Below, in pieces: positions 12,387-24,918 of a stretch of 63,411 nucleotides of DNA. The stretch comes from Strigamia acuminata (Eukaryota; Arthropoda; Chilopoda; Geophilomorpha; Linotaeniidae). Each line of letters begins with the position of its first letter. Position 1 is the stretch's first letter. The notes under the pieces were generated by a model, which saw nothing but the letters and a program-made list of their open reading frames with translations, was not told where the DNA came from and ran no database searches. The stretch spans positions 30,001 through 93,411 of the forward strand of contig CASHSZ010000035.1 of the NCBI GenBank assembly GCA_949358305.1, given 5' to 3'. The position numbers and the translations under genes were made by a program.

Positions 12387-13741
12387 TCAAATTGTTTCGG
12401 GTTTTTCTGGTTGCTCGGTTTGAATGGCTTTGTCAAAAAGATCCGGGGGGCGACTCAACTTTGGAAACGACCCCTAAAAAGAGAGAGAGAATGAAGGGGG
12501 GGGAAAAAAAAAAAAAAAAAAAAAAAGAAAGAGAAAGAAAGAAAGAGATAGATACACTCACGAATCTGGCGATCAACCGCGAACTCCGTTCTTGGTTACG
12601 TCGAATTTGCCACTCCTTCCGCAACCGGTCTTTGAGACTTTCCACCAGCACTTCGAGCGCCTCTATCTTCGCGGCCCGAACCCCTAGCTCCGTTGAATTA
12701 TTTTTCAACTGCTCCGCATAACCTCCTACATACCGGGCCCACGATACTCCTTGTCCGGGTGGGCGCATTGCCCATTCCCGCTGCTGCCTCAGGTCTTCTT
12801 TGCGACACTTCTTTTGCCTCTTTAGGTCCTTTTCGCGCCACTCCTCCAACTGAATTTTTTTTTCTCGCTCCAGTTGCGCGAGACGCAATTGTAATTGATG
12901 CTCCTCATATTCCTTATGGTATTTCAATTGTTGTCGGTATTCTTTTTGGTGCCACGCATCCAGATCTTTCATCCTCTCTGTGATCATCAATTTTTCTTTT
13001 TCCTCCAGTTGCCCTCGAAGCGATCCTATCTCTCGCTTCAACTCCCCCAACTCGTCATCCACGACTCGACGCAACTGTCGCTGCTCCTCTCGTGTTTGTT
13101 GAATTTGCGCCAATAGAAACCGCGCGCTCATTGATTCTCCATTTTCTCGCTCTTCCTCTCCAATCGCGCGTTTCCGTTTCTCTCCAATCGCGCGTTCCCA
13201 ATCCTCTCCAATCGCGCGTTCCAAATCCTCTCCAATCGCGCGTTCCAGATCTTCTCCAATCGCGCGTTTCCGATTCTCCTCAATCGCGAGTTCCCGTTCC
13301 ATCTCGACATCTTCTCCCATCGCGGGTCGCTCATCTCCTCCTCCTCCCTCGCATGGTACTTCTACCTCAACCACCCCAATCTAGAGACACAGACCAGTAG
13401 ATGGGTAAGTAAGTAAGTAAATGGACGAATTAATGGATCGAGGTGAACCAAGGCACGACATTACAGATTCTCACTTCGATTTCGTTGTTCCTCTTTAGCA
13501 CTGCACAACGGTGCGTCGTTGACGTTGGCGGCGGCGGCGACAATAGTGAGGGTGGCGTCATCGTCCCCTTCCTCGTCATCGACCTGGAAATAATTAATCA
13601 ATCAAATCAGAAAAATATGCACATACGCGCCGTACCACTCCGTTTAATAGCCCGGGTTCATAAGGATGTAAACGCGCTTACCACGATAACGGGAATAGGT
13701 GGCCATCTTGGTCGCCTCTCTTCTTCACGCTTCGGTTCCAT
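12387..13741 (-). CDS. Coiled-coil protein with tandem ERAIGED repeats (four exons)
   Basis: Exons 13741-13682, 13583-13475, 13380-12562 and 12473-12387. Exon 1 begins MEPKREEERRPRWPP. The largest exon encodes five to six copies of a ten-residue repeat (ERAIGED, ERAIGEK) followed by about 170 residues of coiled coil rich in Glu, Lys, Gln and Arg (LRRVVDDELGELKREIGSL; QLRLAQLEREKKIQLEEW). The last exon is phase 0 and ends DKAIQTEQPEKPETI. The junction between exons 2 and 3 has two readings, because two acceptor AGs 16 bp apart can each fit a different frame of exon 2. No catalytic domain is visible. Architecture resembles the coiled-coil genes at 14962 and 35712. Function unknown. Confidence 0.6.
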
Positions 13742-13975
13742 CTGAAAACGGACAATTTCGACACCGCTGAGAGAATAAAACGACGATGGTGGTGGCAACA
13801 TCAATGTTGGTTCGTTGTGCCACGAGTTTCCGGTTGTTGGGAAAGTAGAATAGTTGGACCACTCGCTGTGTGACGCCGTCGAGCGAGGGGGCAGCCACAC
13901 GTGCGCGGCGAACTGAAATGTCGTGACACTACGGCGCTATGACGCGATACCTAGTGACACTAATTGCAAACAAAA

Positions 13976-13978
<3 letters not shown>

Positions 13979-14038
<60 letters not shown>
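13979..14038 (+). repeat. (ACA)n microsatellite
   Basis: About 20 tandem ACA/CAA units immediately upstream of the tRNA-like element at 14080. The polyglutamine reading through it is not supported as a gene. Confidence 0.95.
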
Positions 14039-14079
14039 ACAACAAACAACAACACCGATAACGGCGACCTTTTATCGTC

Positions 14080-14152
14080 GGCCCAGGTGGTCGAGTGGGT
14101 AGTCACCCGCCTTACGGAGTCGTGGGTCGTGGGTTCGAGTCTCGACTCTCCC
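14080..14152 (+). ncRNA. tRNA-like element (possible SINE head)
   Basis: Shows an A-box-like TGGTCGAGTGG at 14088-14098 and a B-box-like GGGTTCGAGTCTC at 14131-14143, spaced as in tRNA genes with polymerase III internal promoters. The acceptor-stem ends do not pair well, so it looks like a tRNA-derived element, not a functional tRNA. A similar sequence lies on the minus strand at 35322-35402. Confidence 0.5.
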
Positions 14153-14409
14153 GAATTTTCGTTTCAGTCGATCTTCTTCATATCTACGGGATAAATATTC
14201 AAAAAAGACGATGTGTACGTGCCATTACACATACTCCCTTCCCCAGGGCCTGTGGGAGGGGGGGGAGGGGTCGAAAGATTTGATCCCTTTTATTTATTTA
14301 CTTATTTTTTTTTTGGTTTTATTTAATTTATTTACGTTTTAAACTACTTATTCAGTCGTCGTAACTAAACGACGAACGGATCTCTCATCTGTTTTGTTTC
14401 TCTATGATA

Positions 14410-14411
14410 TT

Positions 14412-14462
<51 letters not shown>

Positions 14463-14471
14463 TCTATCTAT

Positions 14472-14515
<44 letters not shown>
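14410..14515 (+). repeat. (TTTA)n microsatellite
   Basis: About 25 TTTA units with one TCTA interruption, followed by T-rich sequence and AAG. It could be the end of an intron before a short open exon (14539-14616), but no gene model could be completed. Confidence 0.9.
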
Positions 14516-14516
<1 letters not shown>

Positions 14517-14799
14517 TTTTTTTTTTAAATTTTTGAAGGGTTCCACCAACGCCACATCCATCTACTATGTCGTACAAGATCGGAAAACCTCCCGGAGCGG
14601 TGACGGAAGCGGATAGTCACGGTCACGCAATTAGGCGCTCGGTCACGCGCGCGATTATTGCGTTTTATCCATTTTTTCACATCTTTTATTCAAATTTAAT
14701 AAAATGTCACACTGAATCGATCGAATGCATTAGTTTAATGGACCGAACGAAAATAAAATTCTACAAACTTTTTCCATAATTTGAGAAAAAGGAAAGAGA

Positions 14800-14801
<2 letters not shown>

Positions 14802-14835
<34 letters not shown>
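14802..14835 (+). repeat. (CA)n microsatellite
   Basis: About 17 CA dinucleotides just beyond the 3' end of the minus-strand gene at 14962. Confidence 0.95.
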
Positions 14836-14842
<7 letters not shown>

Positions 14843-14961
14843 CGAAGTGAAACAATTGCAAAACAGACAAATAAATAAATAAATGGACGAATGAACCGAA
14901 TAAATGAATAAACTGAACAGCAAATAAAGTTTTGTTCCTTTAGGCGCACCCCCTCCCCCCC

Positions 14962-15511
14962 CTAATACTCCATCGAAACATCACTGTCGTTGATAGTCTT
15001 TCCGGCATCCTTTCCCCTCCCGTCGCCATCTTCTTTTCCATCGCCTTCGCTTTCCTCCTCCTCTTCGATCTTCTCCAGGCGCTCTCGCCACCTCGCTTCC
15101 ATACCCAACACAACTCTCTCCGTTCTTGCCATCATCTCCTCGAATCCTTTTGCCACCGTCTTCTCGATCCTCCTCATCCTTTTCATCACCGCCTTCTCAA
15201 TCTTGTCCGCAACTATTCTTTCCACCTTCTTGGCACCTGGTGTCCTTGGTGTCAAGAGCGACCTCTGAAAAACGAGGAAAGAGAATTAACGAATACACAA
15301 ATAAATAGGTGGGCGATAATTTTGATAGAATACTGACCCTTCTTCTTTTTGCGGGAGTGCCCGCTTTCTTCGAATCCACCGAGCGACGTTTATTAGACGC
15401 CCCGGAACAAATGATCGTCGACGGCGGCGGGGAACTACCGATCGTCGACGGCGGCGACTTATAGTCGACGCACTGCAAAATGGAGACAGGAGACGACATG
15501 GTGGGTTCCAT
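14962..15511 (-). CDS. Small coiled-coil protein ending SDVSMEY (two coding exons)
   Basis: Exons 15511-15338 and 15264-14962 join in phase 0 (donor AGG|gtcagt, acceptor TTTCAG|AGG) to give 158 aa. Exon 1 is Ser/Pro-rich with two similar SPPSTIGSS / PPPSTIICS segments and ends in a basic stretch (TPAKRRR). Exon 2 is a coiled coil (KVERIVADKIEKAVMKRMRRIEKTV) followed by an acidic Gly/Asp tail and SDVSMEY. An in-frame ATG four codons upstream (15523) is a possible alternative start. A likely 5' non-coding exon with the donor near 16007 lies upstream. Paralogous in layout and tail to 35712-36303. The basic patch could be a nuclear localisation signal. Function unknown. Confidence 0.6.
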
Positions 15512-16007
15512 TTTTTCTTCCATGAAAAAAAAAATAAAAAAAAAAAAAGTAATAAAGTGAAAACAAAACACGCGGGATTATGGTTTTAATGTCGGGAACC
15601 TGGAAATCGAGACGCCATTTTTGTCAACGAAACGTTATATTTTATTACGTTTCAATAACGAGAATGGCCACTTTTGACTGACTAAAAAATTGATAAAAAC
15701 GATAATTTATGACGAAAAGAAAAAGAAAGAAAAGACGCTATTCCGGTACTGGGAACCGGGAATTCCCGAAAAAAGAGAAAACAAAAACCCCGCGCGAGAC
15801 GTTAAACTCAATATCGCTTGGTTTCTGTTGGCGGCGACGACAACAACAACGTGGGGCGGAAAAATAAAAAATGGCTACGCGCGTGGCTCGCCAAATTCCA
15901 CGTGGATATGCGTTTGGGCGCGTGTTTGGACGTGCATTTAGGAGTGCGGGTGGGCGAGTTTTGTGTGTGTATGTGTGTATGTGAATATGTGAAATGGTTA
16001 ACTTACC

Positions 16008-16075
16008 TTTTAACGTTCTCACACGGTTGGTCGACAGTGAGCGAGTGTGAGCAAGTGAGTGGATGAGTCCACGCG
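16008..16075 (-). other. Possible 5' non-coding exon of the coiled-coil gene
   Basis: Ends at a good donor (AAAAG|gtaagttaacc) on the minus strand. The sequence ATGGTTAA(C/T)TTACCT on the plus strand is shared with the region near 37005-37018, upstream of the related gene at 35712-36303. The upstream limit of the exon is not visible. Confidence 0.25.
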
Positions 16076-16835
16076 ACAGATGGCGGCAACGGCCAAACTT
16101 ATTTATTTATTTTATTTTATTTTATTTTATTTTATTTTTTTTTTTCTTTTTCTTTTTCTTTTAATTAATTAATTTATCAATTATTTTAATAATTCACCAA
16201 TAAATATTTTTTCTTTAATTTTCACCCATTTTATTTTTCAAACACGCGCGGTTGTATACACGCGACGCTAGCGACGCGTTTAACCCGGTGTCGGAACCAT
16301 TAACCACAGCGAAGCAAACGAAGCACCTCGACTCGCGCATTTACCGTAAGTAAACAATCGATTGTTTCCGGAGGGAATTTGTCCGAATTGAATCAATTCG
16401 GCAATTTATCGATCGAGGGTTTGAACAATTGTTCGATAGACGAATTTGAGGAGGAGCGAACAAACAAACAAATAATTAGACAGACGGGCGCGATGAAGCG
16501 TAGCGAGTGTTTCTCGCCTCCGCGTTGACGGAACGCGACATACATACCAGATTTCGGCAACAACTGTGGCACAATAACTCGAAAACCAACGTCCAATCTA
16601 GCCTGACCGAACAACGCAAAACAAAACACTACAAAATCAATCAAAATAACAAACAAATAGACGGTAAATTTAAAAATTCAAAACAAACAGAATTTCCAAT
16701 TTCAAGTTGTTAAATCATCCTCGGTGCAGTGTTATTGCCGACATCGGGTTTATATGTTCCGTCAACATGCATCCCAGCTTCGACTCAAGTTTCTTCTCCG
16801 CTTATTTCGTTCAACTTTTATTATCTTTTATCTAT

Positions 16836-16956
<121 letters not shown>

Positions 16957-16979
16957 TTTTTTATATTTTTGTTTCCTAG

Positions 16980-17157
16980 ATGGCAGACAGTGATGATGAA
17001 CGATCGCGTCGAATCCGAGGACGGGGTAGGGCGGCGTGGAGGGGTGTCCCCTCGATTAACGAGATGTGGGCGTCGCCCCTACCCCGCCCTCAGCAGTTCG
17101 CACTTAGACGCGACGCCCAACCGAGGTGAGTAAATTGCAAATTGACACGATTGGTCG

Positions 17158-17192
<35 letters not shown>

Positions 17193-17610
17193 TATTTATT
17201 TATTCTTTGTTGCAGCCTTCCGCCGCCACCACGGCCGCCGATAATGCGACATCGAATTGCGGCACTTCGTGCGTCGGCGGAGGCGGAAGGACGCGCGCGT
17301 GCAACTGCGCGCTGCGACCGGGTCGGTTGAGTTTGCCGCCCAAGTGCGGGACCCGGCGTTGTCCTTGGTCATGGTGGCCACGGCGGCTGCCGCAGCGGCC
17401 ATGACTCTGTCGCAGTCGACCAGAGCGACACGGGAGTCGGTGGCGGCGGTGGCAGGGGTCGTCGCGTCGGCCAACGTCACTGACCCCAACGTCGTGGCCG
17501 CCATTGAAGAGGCTGTCGATGCCGCCGTAGCCTCATCCGAAGCAGCCGAGGAGGTGCGACGGGCAACTTTGTTCGCGGCCGAGATGGCAACTCGTCACTT
17601 TAATTTTTAA
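16980..17610 (+). pseudogene. Frameshifted second copy of the Ala/Arg-rich gene
   Basis: Same two exons as 1210-1839 (16980-17125 and 17216-17610). An additional T at 17313 shifts the frame and brings a TGA at 17328-17330, so the product would be 86 aa and lose the Ala-rich half. The downstream frame stays open to the old stop at 17608-17610, as expected for a very recent single-base change. It could be a genuine inactivating indel, an allele, or a sequencing error. Confidence 0.7.
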
Positions 17611-18422
17611 TTTTTTTTTTTCCTTTTTTTTTTTGTAAACAACTCGTTTTTATATATATATATATATATTTCTTTATTTTTTTGTGAATAAATCATTTTT
17701 AATTTTTCAAATCGTTTTCAATTTTAATTTTAATTTTCATAATCATATTTAATCATTAAAACTCGTTTGTAATTAACATGCACATGTTAAATTATCTATC
17801 GATTATTTTTTTAAATCAATATTGTTAAAATTCAGCATTAAATAAACAAACATAACATAACATCTTTTATACCAGACTAATCGAGATTCAAACAAACAAA
17901 CACGCAAATATTAAATGCTACCACACCAAAACTAAAATAAAACTGCAAGTTGTAAACTCAGAAAAATATAAATTATTATTTTTTATCAGAAGTATTAAAT
18001 ATAAGCAAAAAAAAAAATTAGTTTCGATCCGGAAAACTGTTTGAAATCTAATAAAATTAAAAAAAAAAAAACAAAAAAAAAACAAACAAGCACAAAAAGA
18101 AATAAAATCGGTGTGTTTTAAACGCAGAACCATGCTTGATTGTTAAAAAGAACAACACCGTAATCAAAAACAACACCAAGAACACCGAAATTATTGTCAG
18201 ATTAGTAATTCGCTGTGAATGACCGTTGATTGTTTTGGAACGCTGTCCGCAATTTTTAGCGTTTCTCCGCGCGGACGTGAAGAGGGCGCCACTCGTGTGA
18301 CCGAAACAACGACGACACCAAACACACTGACGTCGAGAATTCGAGTAGCTTCGCTGTTTTGTCAGAGTCCACTCGAACCAGACTCGACGTGGACGAGGCT
18401 GCCACATTCCACGTGTGCGAGA

Positions 18423-18455
18423 GAAGACATCGTTGTGATTGGGGGTGCCGAAAAA
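18423..18455 (+). pseudogene. Thymidine kinase C-terminal relic, right copy
   Basis: Identical to the relic at 2652-2684, carried along in the large duplication. It shows that the fragment was in place before the duplication. Confidence 0.5.
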
Positions 18456-18612
18456 TGATGCGCTCGAACAACGAACAACACGATTGCGTCGCTATCAAAC
18501 ACCGACGTGCCCATTTGTCTGTAAAAAAAAGAACGAGTTTTAAAGGAGTGAAATAAATTAAAATTAAATTTGAAACATGTATTCGTACATTTGAGGAGCA
18601 GATTAGGCGAAT

Positions 18613-19588
18613 TCACTTTTTCTTTCCGGCGCTCGACTTTCCCTTTCCTTTCCTCTTTCTCTTGCTCCTTGCCCGTTTCTCTTTCTCCTTCCTCGCCAGT
18701 TTCTTTTCTTCGTCTTCGTCCTCATCACTTTCCGCATCGTCCTCAAATTCAGAGTTTCTGTAATCTTCGTCGTCGTCTTCTTTTTCCTCTTCACACCTTT
18801 CGCCTGTTTCACGCTCTTCTTCCCGGCGTCTCTTTTCTTCACACCCGTCGTTCTCGGGCTCGTCGACGACAACAAACCTCTCCTTCATCAGCACCTCATC
18901 ACCGAACGAGAAATCTTTATTCTGCAAATAAAACGGGAAAATCAATATCTGAAAAGTGTCGACGTAGACGCGCGCGGTAGATTCACTCACCAACATGTCG
19001 TTCCATTGGTTTAACATCCCCAGCATCCGGAGTAAGTGGGTCTTGATGTCGGGATCGTCCCAATACTAAAAAAAAATAAAAAATAAAAAAAATATATACA
19101 TAAATAAATAAATAAAAATAAAAATAAAAATAAAAATATATATACTTGTTCCGCCTGAACCTGAGCCCGTATCGTAAAGAGCAGGATAGTAAGCGAATGG
19201 ATGGAGAACCGCATGCTCCCGTCGCGAAAGATTTTCATTTCGTGGCTAGCGTCCCAATAGTTGGGATCGTTGTTGGGTTCGCTGCCCCCTTCCGCAACGG
19301 GAACCACCCTCGATCGCAACACCCGTTCCTCTTCCTGCGCATCGCCTCGTTGAAAAGATGATGAACGTGACGCCGAATCACCGTCGTTGTCGTCGTCGTC
19401 GTCGTCGTCGTTGTCTCCGACGCGCTCTCCCTCTCCCTCTCCCATCCCCGGTGCCCATGCAGTGCGATATCTGTGTTTGACCAACCAGTGGTCCTCTAGT
19501 CGGTCAACCACAGGCCTCGCAATGCAGAATGGGCACCGTTTCAGGGCCTTGTGCATTTTTTTCAACTTCTAGGAAACAGAGGAAAAAA

Positions 19589-19619
<31 letters not shown>

Positions 19620-21692
19620 AACGAATCGACTAATTGATTAAATACCCACCGGCAACAGGAGATCGGGTCTACGCGAATAGTCCCGCAGATGCTTCCTAAC
19701 TCTCTTGGAGATTTCATCCTCGCGCTTAACTGCGTCTAGGTGGTGATGTTGGCGCCAATGGCGGTACGCGTCCTCGCTAAAACGCCCGTATTTCGACACC
19801 CCTAAGGTACGCGGGAGAGGAAAGGAAAAAAAAAAAAATAAAAAAAAAAATAAAAATTAGACAAAAAATAAACAAACAAATAAACAAATGTATGTTTCTC
19901 ATTACCCGGTTGTTTGGCGCACAGAGCACAATAGAACGACTTCCCGCCCTCTGTCCGGAGTTTTTCTCCCTTCTTTCCTTTCCCTCCACCCTGGCGTCGT
20001 TGCCGTGTTGGCACCGCCCCCGTCTCCACCTCCCCCACCTTCCGGAGCACCCATTCCTGAAATTCTCCGAACCGTCGATCCAACTCCATCGAAAAGTTGG
20101 ACGGAAGGTTGGACGGAAGCCCACTCGGTCCTGCCCTGCCAGACGGCACCACCGAGCCCTGGGATGCAGATGCCTTTCGTATCTGAAAGAAATGGAAGGA
20201 ACGATTGAACAAACGATCAAAGACAAATAGACCAGACAGGTTACCTTTTCCGTCGACCGCCGCGTGACTCGAGTCTCCGACCTTTTCGACGCGGGTTCCC
20301 ATGACGGTGATGCGGGCCGCTTCGACGCGGATCTTCGCGGCTTGGCGATGACACGCGCCAGTTGCTGTTCTTGCGGCGGCGGGGGGGCGATGGGCGCAGA
20401 TGGTGGCACGGTGAAACACGGCGTCGACATAACCGGGCACGGCGCCGACACGACAGGACGTGGCATTGGTGTGAGGATCGGCAATTGCAGCCGTTCCAAC
20501 CTCACGACGGGGCACATTAAAGGCATTTTGCCTAATGTCGCCGTTGGTTGAAGTGGTGGCGACCGCGGCGGTGACAGGTCTGGTGACGACGGGACCGTCA
20601 CAACGCTTGGCATCGTCCAAGTGCAACCTGATGTGCTGGGCAACGACTGGAGAAAAAAAAAAAATAAATAAATGAATAAACGAACAAACAGACGGGCAAA
20701 TAAATATACGATATTGCACGTCGAATCCAAGTTTGTGCGCGGGTCGGATTCATACGATCAATCCGCTCAATGCGCGCGCGGCAAATTAAATTTGCAGGTT
20801 AAATTATAGTGCGCGCGCGGGAATTATTAATTTACGTCAAATCAACGTGATCGCTTTTCAATTTCAAATTGGAACGCGATCACGTTGATTGTCAAAATAA
20901 AATGGTCAGTTACTACGTTACCTCGAATACTTCCTTTTCCACCTTCTCAACGGTCTTCCGTTTCTTTTTCGCACCCCCTTTCCTCACACACGTCCTCTTC
21001 TTCGGTGCCGTCGCCGTCTCCTTCTCCTTTTCCTTCTCCTCCACTGCCTCTTCCACCGCCGTTTCCTTCCACGTCTCCTTCTCCTTTTCCAACTCCACCT
21101 CCATCTCCGGCCACACTATTCCCATCTCCTCCACTGTCTCTTCCACCACCGTCTCTTCCACCGCCTTCTCCTTTTCCACCTCCTTCCCCGACACAGTCTC
21201 TTCCACCGCCTTCTCCTTCTCCGTCCCCGACACAGTCTCTTCCACCGCCTTCTCCTTCTCCGTCTCCGACACAGTCTCTTCCACCGCCATCTCCTTTTCC
21301 ACCTCCTTCCCCGACACAGTCTCTTCCACCGCCTTCTCCTTCTCCGTCTCCGACACAGTCTCTTCCACCGCCATCTCCTTTTCCACCTCCTTCCCCGACA
21401 CAGTCTCTTCCGCCGCCCTCGCCTTCCCCACCTCCTCCACGATCTCATCCACAACCCCCCCCACAATCTCATCCGCCGTCCCATCCGTTTCTCTAAAAAA
21501 AAAAATAAATAAATAAATTGTGAGACGTTGCGTGCAAGACCCGAAGAGCGCGTGGAACTCACGTTTGTGGCAGGCTCGATGACCACACGGAATGCCCCGT
21601 GCTTTGGGATAGGTCCAAGGCACCGTCGTCGTTGGGTCCGTCCTGGTAAGAAACGAGTAAATATAATTACAAACGTGTGCATAATTAAAAAA

Positions 21693-21723
<31 letters not shown>

Positions 21724-24139
21724 AAATAAAAAAGGGGGCCAAAAAGACGCCCACAATTAAAATGACTAACTTGTAGTAAAAAAAAAGAAAAGGAAAAAAT
21801 TAACCAATAAATGAATTAAATTTAAATAGACCCTGACGTTAAATGTGTCGGTAAAGAGCACGCATTTGATGTGCGCGCCTAACTCGAGATGACGCGCGTT
21901 GGTTGGTCGTTTTCACATTTCGTCTGCGCCGATCGTGTCGGAAACATGAGAGTCAAGAACACTCTTGTAAACTCGACTTTGATTCTTTAGCCTACCGTTG
22001 CAGTTGCGGGTTCATGGTCCGGTGCCCCGGAAGACGACGCGATGCATTGTGCGACTCGAAACAAGACGGTCGACATGACTTCGGACGCGGCCTGACAGGA
22101 AACAAACAAATGTGAATATTCAAACGGATTGAAAAGAAAAAGAAACAAAACAGAAAAAAAAATGCATATACTGTATACAGTATATCTGTGATTACTCTGC
22201 GGGTCTTTAATAGCGCGCGGGACCATTTATTTTTAAATAGCGCACGGGTGCGCTATTTACAGATAAACGGTATCCTCGATTTGTACACGTGTCTTCGGTG
22301 GGACAATTTTAGTTCACGAATAACGCGCGCGGGCCTCTGATCGTACACATGAGAAAATTTGTCCCCAGATAGCGTGTGGATGCACTATTTGGAGATATAC
22401 GGTATATAATTTCTATTTTTCTAATTCTAATTCACTCACCGTCCCTGCATCTCCAACGATGGCCTCCATTATTGCCCGCCTCTCTGTCAGCCTATCCACC
22501 CGCCTCTCCACCACCCTCTCCACCAGCCTTTCGTGGTACAACACCACCCTGGACTCGGAGGGTTGAGACTCGCTGAATTCCGTGTCTTGGGATTCCTCCA
22601 GCATCGGCTCTGTTGGTTGCGATTGCGAGTCGTCCAGAATCGACTCCACTGGACGTCGTCGAGATGTGTCCATTGTGGCCTGATTAAAAACGAGCAAATA
22701 TAATAAATAAAAAAATAAAAATAAAAACAAAAAAATAAAAATAAAAATAAAAAAATGAATAAAAATAGAAAAAGAAAAAGAAAAATCAATTAAAAGAAAA
22801 AAAAAAAGGGGGGGGGGGGATGGGGGGGGGAGGGAAGGGAGCGGACACGTAAAACAAATCGAGACGCGGGGCGTCAAACGACAAAAAATTGGACGCGCGT
22901 GTTCGCGTATTTTCGCGCGCACAAACATGGGAGAATGGGTCACAATTGCGTCGATCGCGCCAGAACCAGCAACGAAAGCTTATCCTCGCAAAATTAATTT
23001 TGATTATGGGCCAATTCTTTCACTCACCGCCGTCGACGCTTCCACAGTGACCAACCTCTCGTCCACGTGCGGTTCTGTGTCCTGGAACGATACGAATGTG
23101 TATGAATAAATCAGCGTTTAAAAAATAAATAAATAAAATAAAATAAAACAAAGAAAGTTTAGAAAAATGGAAAATAGCGGGTCCGTACCCCGGACCGTGC
23201 CCATTTCCACGCGGATATTAGAATTTATTCCTATCCCGACGTGGCCCCTCTCCACGGATCTCAGATTTAATTGTCGGAAGAAAAATTTGATCACTACTTT
23301 GCAATTGGCATTCGATGCTGTTAAATGGTTGGAGAATCGGGACCGTTTGTCATTGCTTAAAATTGGCACAGATAAGAGATCGCGCATAAATGGGACAAAA
23401 AAATTAAATTTAAAAAAATGAAATTTTTACACGTGATATGAATCAATTTTTAATGTCCGCGCGGAAATAAATAAATTATTTTCTATTTTTATTTCGCGAA
23501 TTAGGCAGAAATATTTATTTATTTATGTGTTTGTTTATCTATTTTTCATCAATAATAATAATAATAATAATATTGTTAATCGTGAGACAATTTTTCCACT
23601 CACCGTCATCGTGGTTGCAACTTCGGTTGACCCCTCCTCGGTTTCTAATTTTTCATTTTCCATCTTCCCACCTTCCGTCTCTTTGTTTGCGTCGGATGTC
23701 TGTAAGGGAGAGAAAATAAAAAATAAAAATAAAAATAAAAACATTTTTCGTTTGTGTCGGCATATTCCGCTCTAAACGCGCGATTTGAAAACGACCACAA
23801 ATCCGTGCTCGACGACGGTGCGTGGCAACGAGTGGACCAATACGGTATACACGTGTGCATATATAAATCAATAAATAAAAAATGTATACATTCGTCTAAT
23901 TTTAATAAACCTCGTTCGCCGTCGATCGGGTAAAAATCATCCACGTTACACCGCAAACGCTCACTCACGTACACTCCCGCGACCAAACACAAAAAATCCA
24001 TGTGCGTTGTTCGACGACCACACGTGTGCACACGTACGACCACGGACGCGATTCATTGACAAAAATATCGCAAAAATTCGTAAAAGCCGCCCAAATTTAC
24101 CTGCGGAGACGCGACCGAGCATAAACTTCCCGCTTCCAT
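18613..24139 (-). CDS. Long zinc-finger and coiled-coil protein of unknown function (12 exons)
   Basis: Exons, 5' to 3': 24139-24101, 23699-23604, 23081-23028, 22679-22440, 21642-21563, 21492-20922, 20646-20245, 20182-19906, 19801-19650, 19568-19146, 19065-18991, 18921-18613. All junctions keep frame, giving about 905 aa. In order: a short start (MEAGSLCSVASPQ), acidic linkers, a Glu/Lys-rich stretch with tandem VEETVSG / EVEKE motifs (about residues 180-350, probably coiled coil), a Pro/Ser-rich region, a finger split by an intron (CALC...HWRQHH), a second finger (CPFC-x11-H-x4-H), an Asp run, and an acidic then Lys/Arg-rich tail ending SSAGKKK. The basic tail suggests a nuclear protein. Function unknown. 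Its fingers and intron phases match the shorter gene at 57974-58555. The first exon is the least certain part. Confidence 0.6.
22235..22258. repeat. Perfect inverted repeat AAATAGCGCA just beyond the duplication end
   Basis: Ten-base arms AAATAGCGCA and TGCGCTATTT flank CGGG. It starts seven bases after the end of the duplicated segment. An imperfect related copy (ATAGCGTGTGGATGCACTAT) lies near 22367-22386, and a half-copy (TAATAGCGCGCGGG) is at the end of the duplicated segment itself. Confidence 0.75.
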
Positions 24140-24511
24140 TTCCAGTTCATGTATGCTCGCTACCAGTTTGTTGACGCGACACCTGTTGGCGATTCCGCGA
24201 ATGATTTTGATTCAAAGTCTCCGATTTACATCCGTTTTTAAGAGCTACGATGTTTTGGTTTTGGAGTCGGCTATGTGATCGTTTTTTAATTAAAAACGAA
24301 ACAATTTTGGGTCAGACGATAATATTTTGGGCTCCGTTATAATTTCGAGCGCGCGATCGTGAGCGGGGTGCTGTGATGCCCACTTCACTCCAGTCGCGTT
24401 TAAACAAACCAACAAGTTCGGGTTTTTGTCCCCTTTACTTATTTGTTTATTTTGGAGTTTTTATCGTGGGTCAAAAACGTTGACCGGAGGCAACGCCACA
24501 TGTGCAAAAGG
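24140..24511. other. Upstream region of the long zinc-finger gene
   Basis: No supported gene. The minus-strand sequence just above 24139 stays open in the exon frame to an acceptor-like CCAACAG near 24175, so an additional 5' exon is possible. No TATA box was identified. Confidence 0.4.
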
Positions 24512-24666
24512 CAGTGCTGGACTGGCCCGGCGGGCTACCGGGAGTTTCCCGGTGGCCCGTGGCCGCTGTGGCCTGTCGCAGCCGGCTGTAGCCTGTCCTG
24601 ACTTCATTAATTGTGGCCCGGACACCCAGATTTCCCGGCCATAAATTTGTTCCCAGTCCAGCCCTG
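24512..24666. mobile_element. hAT-type MITE, 155 bp
   Basis: The ends are CAGTGCTGGACTGG and, inverted, CAGGGCTGGACTGG (13 of 14 match). The element is flanked on both sides by the same 8-bp sequence GCAAAAGG (24504-24511 and 24667-24674), the target-site duplication length of the hAT superfamily. It has no coding capacity and so depends on a transposase elsewhere. Its interior contains further GC-rich inverted segments (ACCGGGAGTTTCCCGGT). Confidence 0.9.
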
Positions 24667-24674
24667 GCAAAAGG

Positions 24675-24870
24675 GCAATAAAAGTACAAGTTTACTCGAA
24701 TGGAGAGAACATTGCGTATATATAATATATATTATATATGTATTTATTTATTTATTTATTTATCTATTTATTCATTTATTTACTATCTACGCGCGGCCAC
24801 GTAAATAAATTCAATGGGAACCCCGTGGAATCGTGTGTTGCATTCACGCCCAATAGATGGCGTTGTTTGT

Positions 24871-24918
<48 letters not shown>

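Noticed and set aside
13964-14194. Polyglutamine ORF (76 aa)
   Set aside because: Translation of (ACA)n running into the tRNA-like element; no start context or splice support.
23167-23421. 84-aa plus-strand ORF inside an intron of the long zinc-finger gene
   Set aside because: No recognisable domain or splice support; low-complexity Lys end.
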